This document shows, in pieces, positions 6,072 through 6,187 of a DNA stretch of 6,187 nt. The position numbers and the translations under genes were made by a program. The notes beneath the pieces are model-generated. The model had not been told where the DNA came from. It made no database searches and saw nothing but the letters and a program-made list of their open reading frames with translations. Each line of letters begins with the position of its first letter. Position 1 is the first letter of the stretch. Source of the DNA: UMGS755 sp045132895 (GTDB lineage Bacteria > Bacillota > Clostridia > UBA1381 > UBA9506). The stretch is from NCBI GenBank assembly GCA_045132895.1, contig JBGUTC010000077.1, positions 1 to 6,187 on the forward strand. The letters are read 5' to 3'.

Positions 6072-6187
6072 ATGGGAAAAATTCAGGTTCTGGACAAATC
6101 TGTTTCGAATAAAATAGCCGCCGGTGAGGTGGTAGAGCGTCCCGCTTCCGTTATTAAGGAACTGCTGGAGAATGCTCTGGATGCCGG
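6072..6187 (+). CDS. mutL: DNA mismatch repair protein MutL, N-terminal fragment (partial)
   Basis: Thirty-eight complete codons are present before the window ends. The sequence starts MGKIQVLDKSVSNKIAAGEV and continues VERPASVIKELLENALDA. This is the GHKL ATPase motif I of MutL/HexB/PMS proteins, with the catalytic glutamate as Glu30 and the Mg-coordinating asparagine as Asn34 (E. coli Glu29 and Asn33). MutL couples mismatch recognition by MutS to strand removal, and in most Gram-positive bacteria its C-terminal domain carries a nicking endonuclease, which cannot be seen here. AAAGGAA six bases before the ATG is a good ribosome site. The gene follows rseP after 25 bp with no terminator, so it appears to be part of the same transcript. 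ENALDA instead of ENSLDA is a common variant. Confidence 0.94.
   Translation, partial: MGKIQVLDKSVSNKIAAGEVVERPASVIKELLENALDA

Overview
The window is an ordinary bacterial chromosome segment with every gene on the + strand. The gene content, strong AGGAGG-type ribosome sites, moderate G+C and Gram-positive-style sequences (PyrH, UppS and a short one-PDZ RseP) suggest a member of the Bacillota, most likely Clostridia or a related class. I cannot place it at genus level.

Layout. Positions 1-640 hold the end of a membrane-anchored family-2 glycosyltransferase and, overlapping it, a complete GtrA-like membrane protein. This is a typical pair for handling polyprenyl-phosphate-linked sugars. Positions 641-930 are non-coding. 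The first part carries a cluster of DnaA-box-like motifs, including a 10-bp inverted repeat, and the last part carries a good sigma-A-type promoter (-35 TTGAAT, 17-bp spacer, -10 TATAAT) and a ribosome binding site for the next gene. From 931 to the end runs one tight gene string: pyrH, frr, uppS, cdsA, dxr, rseP and the first 38 codons of mutL. Gaps are 22-44 bp, or a 4-bp ATGA overlap at cdsA/dxr, and I see no terminator between genes.

How the genes work together. PyrH makes UDP for pyrimidine nucleotides, and Frr recycles ribosomes. Dxr starts the MEP isoprenoid pathway, and UppS uses its products to build the undecaprenyl carrier lipid. CdsA makes CDP-diacylglycerol for phospholipids, and RseP is an intramembrane protease. 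MutL begins a mismatch-repair gene. The GT2/GtrA pair just upstream is expected to use the polyprenyl-phosphate carrier derived from the UppS product.

I found no clear new biological system. The one feature that ordinary annotation does not explain is the cluster of TTATCAACA-like sites at 651-790. Two lesser points are the gene order (no rpsB-tsf before pyrH, and mutL directly after rseP) and the ATGATG junction between cdsA and dxr.
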